Below, one piece after another: positions 60,774 through 64,000 of a stretch of DNA of 64,000 bases. The notes under the pieces were generated by a model. The model was not told where the DNA came from. It did no database searches and was given only the letters and a program-made list of their open reading frames with translations. Made by a program: the position numbers and the translations under genes. Source of the stretch: Proteobacteria bacterium ST_bin14 (lineage in GTDB: Bacteria > Pseudomonadota > Alphaproteobacteria > Sphingomonadales > Sphingomonadaceae); the NCBI GenBank assembly GCA_002083655.1, contig MSXR01000004.1, forward strand, positions 1 through 64,000. The letters run 5' to 3'. How positions within the stretch are numbered: the stretch's first letter is position 1; the number at the start of each line of letters is the position of its first letter.

Positions 60774-61868
60774 CTATTCCTCAGATCGCACCAGTACGAT
60801 TTCGCCGATCAGCGCGAACAGGAAAAACGGTGCCCATGCCGCCAAAATGGGCGGGTAGGCGCCCAGATTGCCCATGGCGAGGGCGAAATTGTCGGCGACG
60901 AAATAGGCAAAGCCCAGCAGCATGCCGATGACGGCGCGGATGAACAGCTTGCCTGATCGTGCGATGCCAAATGCCGCAACCGCGCCAAGCAGTGGCATCA
61001 GCACCGATGAAAGCGGCCCGGAAATCTTGTGCCACATTGATCCTTCCAGCGCCTTGGTGGGGCGGCCGGCATCGTTCAGGTCGCTGATTGCGCCTCTCAG
61101 CGCGCCGAACGACAGGCCATTGGGATCGACATTGCTCAGCGTGAACTGATCCGGTCGCACCCCGCGCGCGACAACCACATTCCCCAGCGGCGTAATACGG
61201 CCGCTTGCCACGTCGAACCGGCTGGCCCGGTCCAGCCGCCATCCGCCCGGCACGCGCACGCCCGTGCCCGCACGGATGACGCCAATCAGGTTGCCTTGCT
61301 GGCGATCATAAATGGTGATGTCGAACAGACGGGCAGCAGCGCCCTTGCCCTTTACGGTATCAACCGCGATCAGATCATCCCCGTCGCGCACCCACACATT
61401 GCTCCGGTCGCCCCGGTCGATTGGCAGGGCGGCATATTGCACCTTTTGCCAGCGGTTCAGCGTGGCGGTGGCGCGCGACACGATCCGGTCGTTGAACGAG
61501 AATGACAGGATCGCCAGAATGAAGCTGGCAAGGATCAGCGGCGCCAGCACCTGGTGCGCAGAAAGACCGGAGCCCTTCAGCGCGACAATCTCGCTATTCT
61601 GGTTGAGCGTGCTGAGCGTCAATATGGTGCTGAGCAACACTGAAAACGGCAGGAACCGTTCAATAATCTGCGGCACCCGAAGCCCCACATAGCGCCAAAT
61701 CTCGGCATCGCCATTGCCGGCTGCGGCCAGAATTCTGCCCGATTCACTCAGCAGATCAAGCGTTTGCAGCACCAGCACCAGCGCTGCAAGAATGGCAAAT
61801 GTTCGAACAACGAACATCCGCACCATATATGTGGCAACGGTGCGAGAGGGGAAAAACTGTGATTGCAT
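60774..61868 (-). CDS. lptG: LPS export permease LptG-like (YjgP/YjgQ)
   Basis: A 364-residue inner-membrane permease of the LptF/LptG family with three TM helices at each end and a jellyroll domain between them. Segments such as FLPFSVLLSTILTLSTLNQN (cut) and EIVALKGSGLS are typical. Its ATG overlaps the lptF stop (TAATG). In organisms without classical LPS, the Lpt bridge is thought to carry glycosphingolipids. Confidence 0.9.
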   Translation of the reverse strand: MQSQFFPSRTVATYMVRMFVVRTFAILAALVLVLQTLDLLSESGRILAAAGNGDAEIWRYVGLRVPQIIERFLPFSVLLSTILTLSTLNQNSEIVALKGSGLSAHQVLAPLILASFILAILSFSFNDRIVSRATATLNRWQKVQYAALPIDRGDRSNVWVRDGDDLIAVDTVKGKGAAARLFDITIYDRQQGNLIGVIRAGTGVRVPGGWRLDRASRFDVASGRITPLGNVVVARGVRPDQFTLSNVDPNGLSFGALRGAISDLNDAGRPTKALEGSMWHKISGPLSSVLMPLLGAVAAFGIARSGKLFIRAVIGMLLGFAYFVADNFALAMGNLGAYPPILAAWAPFFLFALIGEIVLVRSEE

Positions 61869-63064
61869 TATACCGCCTCTGGGCGTTTGTGCCCCGGCAT
61901 CCGGCGCGCAATGGCTTTGCCGATCGACGCAAACCCCTTTTCCAGCGCGCCGATCGGTTGGCCGCCTGGCACATAAGCGATCTGATAATACATCCAGAAT
62001 ACCAGCCCGGCAAAAATCACGAACGGACCCCATAAGGCCAGGAAAGGATCGACAAGGCCCAGCCCGCCAACCGATTCGGCATATTCGTTCACCTTATGAT
62101 AGCTGACGATCATCACGATGGAGATGAACACGCCCAGCGCAGACGTCGATCGCTTTGGCGGCACGCCCAGCGCGAGCGCGAGAAATGGCAGCAGGAACAT
62201 GGTCGCGACTTCAACCAGCCTGAAATGCAGCGCTGACAGGCTGGTATCGCGCAGCATCGCGGGCGTATCCTTGGCGCCGCCGATCCGCACCAGTTCGGGC
62301 AACGTCAGTTCCAGGTTGCGGCCACCGCGCATGCGGAAGTTTTCCGATTTGGGCAGCGGAATGAACAAATCATGTGAAGTGAAAGTCAGCACGCCCGGCG
62401 CTGAAAAACCCGGATCGGCGCTGATCAGCGTGCCGTTGGTCAGCCGGAAGATAATCTCGTCGGGATTGTCGGTCGCCAGAAACTGGCCGCTGGCCGCCGT
62501 TACTGCGGTCCAGCCGCCCTTTGTGGTTTTGGCATGGACGAAAATGCCCGAAAGCTTGCGGCCCTGATCTTCGCTGCGTTCGATCCGCACCGTTGCGCCA
62601 CGGGGGAAATTGGTGAACTCGCCGACCTTTATCGATGCGCCCAGCGCGCCGGTGCGCAGTTCAAACTGCAACCCTTCATAGGCGTAACGGGCATAGGGCT
62701 GAATAAAGCCAACAATCGCCAGGTTGACGATCGCGAGGCCAAACGCAAACATGAACGGCACGCGCAGCAGCCGGTTATAGCTGATCCCGACTGCGCGCAT
62801 CACATCCAGTTCAGACGATGTGGCCAGCCGCCGAAACGCCAGCAACACGCCCAGCAAAAGGCCAATCGGGATGCCCAGTCCCAGATATTCCGGCACCAGA
62901 TTGGCGAGCATTTGCCACACCACGCTGACCGGGCCACCCTCTGTTGCGACAAAATCAAACAGGATTCGCATGCGATCAAGCACCAGCAACATCAACGCGA
63001 TGAAGAGGTTGGCGAGCAGCGGCACTGCGATCAGCCGGGCCATGTAGCGATCAATGGAATTCAT
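61868..63064 (-). CDS. lptF: LPS export permease LptF-like (YjgP/YjgQ)
   Basis: A 398-residue permease, partner of LptG in the ABC-driven extraction of lipid from the inner membrane. Family features are the N-terminal pair of TM helices, ELDVMRAVGISYNRLLRVP, and the C-terminal TM triplet. It is the first gene of lptF-lptG and lies 127 bases downstream of spt on the same strand. Confidence 0.92.
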   Translation of the reverse strand: MNSIDRYMARLIAVPLLANLFIALMLLVLDRMRILFDFVATEGGPVSVVWQMLANLVPEYLGLGIPIGLLLGVLLAFRRLATSSELDVMRAVGISYNRLLRVPFMFAFGLAIVNLAIVGFIQPYARYAYEGLQFELRTGALGASIKVGEFTNFPRGATVRIERSEDQGRKLSGIFVHAKTTKGGWTAVTAASGQFLATDNPDEIIFRLTNGTLISADPGFSAPGVLTFTSHDLFIPLPKSENFRMRGGRNLELTLPELVRIGGAKDTPAMLRDTSLSALHFRLVEVATMFLLPFLALALGVPPKRSTSALGVFISIVMIVSYHKVNEYAESVGGLGLVDPFLALWGPFVIFAGLVFWMYYQIAYVPGGQPIGALEKGFASIGKAIARRMPGHKRPEAV

Positions 63065-63191
63065 GAAAAACAGGGCAGCCTAAACCAAAGGCCGGGCATT
63101 GGAATATGCACCGCCGCTTGGGCTATACCGTGCAACAACGGTGGCGTCAGCAGGCAAATCATGCTGCCAATGCACAGCCGACCCAAGTCGT

Positions 63192-64000
63192 TCAGGCGAT
63201 CGCCCCCACCGCACGCCCGGCTGCCTGGAACAAGCCAAGGATTTTGGTCACCTGCTCCGTCGTATGTTCAGCGCACAGCGAACAGCGCAGCAGATAGGTG
63301 CCAGCGGGGGTTGCCGGCGGGCGAGCCATGTTGACGTATAAGCCATTGTCCAGCAGCGCCTGCCACATCATCACAGCTTGCGCCTGATCTTCCAATATGA
63401 TCGCGATGATGGCTGATTGCGGGGTTTCTGTGCCCAGCTTGAAGCCCATTTCCCGCAAGCCGCCATGGAGGCGACGCGCATTTTCCCACAGATGTTGGCG
63501 CTTGTTGTGGGCGTGCATCAGCTTGCGGATCGATGTGGCCGCAGTGGCGACCACCGAGGGGGGCAGGCTGGCAGTGAAGATATAGGGGCGGCACACCATC
63601 CGCATTGCTTCGAACTTGGGGTGGTTCGACACGCAGAACCCGCCCACGGTGCCGACAGATTTGGAAAAGGTGCCGATGATGAAATCGACATCTTTGCCCA
63701 GATCAAGGTTCAGGTCTTCGTAAACGCCGCGGCCATGGGGGCCGAAAAAGCCCATTGAATGCGCTTCGTCCACCAGCACCATCGCGCCATGCTTGCGCGC
63801 CACGGCGACCATTTCCTTCAGCGGCGCGATATCACCAAGCATCGAATAGACGCCTTCCAGCACCACCAGCTTGCCGGGTTCGACGGGCAGGCGGCCCAGC
63901 CTTTTGTCGAGATCCTCCACCGAATTGTGGCGGAAGCGGACGATTTCGGCATTGCCCAGCGCACAGCCGTCATAAATCGATGCATGGCTGTCGGCATCTA
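63192..64000 (-). CDS. spt: Serine palmitoyltransferase, partial (N-terminus beyond window)
   Basis: About 269 C-terminal residues of an alpha-oxoamine synthase closely similar to Sphingomonas SPT, which condenses L-serine and palmitoyl-CoA (or -ACP) to 3-ketodihydrosphingosine. The frame runs off the end: the last visible codons read DADSHASIYDGC. The PLP site is in IIGTFSKSVGTVGG (Schiff-base Lys), with VDEAHSMGFFG (Asp/His) upstream. It is soluble and homodimeric in this group. Other alpha-oxoamine synthases (ALAS, KBL) are less likely because of DSHASIYDG and the lineage. Confidence 0.9.
   Translation of the reverse strand, partial: DADSHASIYDGCALGNAEIVRFRHNSVEDLDKRLGRLPVEPGKLVVLEGVYSMLGDIAPLKEMVAVARKHGAMVLVDEAHSMGFFGPHGRGVYEDLNLDLGKDVDFIIGTFSKSVGTVGGFCVSNHPKFEAMRMVCRPYIFTASLPPSVVATAATSIRKLMHAHNKRQHLWENARRLHGGLREMGFKLGTETPQSAIIAIILEDQAQAVMMWQALLDNGLYVNMARPPATPAGTYLLRCSLCAEHTTEQVTKILGLFQAAGRAVGAIA

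Overview
The window looks like chromosomal DNA of an alphaproteobacterium of the order Sphingomonadales. It is GC-rich. It carries a fused-function serine palmitoyltransferase of the Sphingomonas type, the PhyR-NepR-EcfG general stress response locus, a petABC cytochrome bc1 operon, a Ctc-type L25 gene beside pth and ychF, and GC-rich palindromic intergenic repeats of the kind common in sphingomonads. I saw no rRNA, tRNA, CRISPR array, integrase or transposase.

Layout. 0.1-4.3 kb: RND efflux adaptor and pump. 4.4-10 kb: an exported protein, argD-argF, hslO, a DUF3617-like protein, queC-queE. 10-14 kb: exported orphan proteins, a Met/Asp-rich lipoprotein, lipB and two paired membrane proteins. 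14-19.3 kb: hemF, trmL, petABC and apt. 19.3-24.6 kb: MaoC hydratase, NPP-type phosphodiesterase, ychF, an oxygenase, pth and rplY. 24.7-27.3 kb: two tandem TraB/GumN proteins and a small XRE regulator/membrane-protein pair with a putative operator array. 27.5-34 kb: glyQ, a DUF559 nuclease-like gene, glyS and ppdK. 34-37.2 kb: DUF1214/DUF1254 proteins, small orphans and a coiled-coil/HhH protein. 37.3-44.5 kb: a Tad pilus cluster on the minus strand. 44.5-46.8 kb: hydrolase, FAD oxidoreductase and a YegP-like protein. 47.4-51.5 kb: the stress locus. 51.6-57.6 kb: glnE, bcp, an M23 peptidase, an IscA-type protein and xth. 57.8-64 kb: a small secreted protein and a probable sphingolipid/envelope region (GNAT-fold protein, desaturase, lptG, lptF, spt running off the end).

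Most interesting points. (1) glyS contains two in-frame insertions made of palindromic repeats, one of them an exact 34-bp inverted repeat, plus a third atypical segment. A DUF559 gene bracketed by the same class of repeats is wedged between glyQ and glyS, and the glyS ribosome binding site lies in a repeat hairpin. (2) The stress locus contains three genes shorter than 60 codons (nepR, a 45-aa membrane protein, and a possible 29-codon leader coupled to ecfG), a histidine kinase with a degenerate ATPase domain, and a 66-aa protein converging on ecfG that aligns without gaps to NepR. (3) The Tad cluster lacks the CpaF/TadA ATPase between cpaE and tadB. (4) A GNAT-fold protein of the general type that includes the bacterial ceramide synthase lies a few genes from spt and lptFG, suggesting a linked sphingolipid synthesis and export neighbourhood.

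All functional calls rest on motif recognition by eye; no database search was possible.
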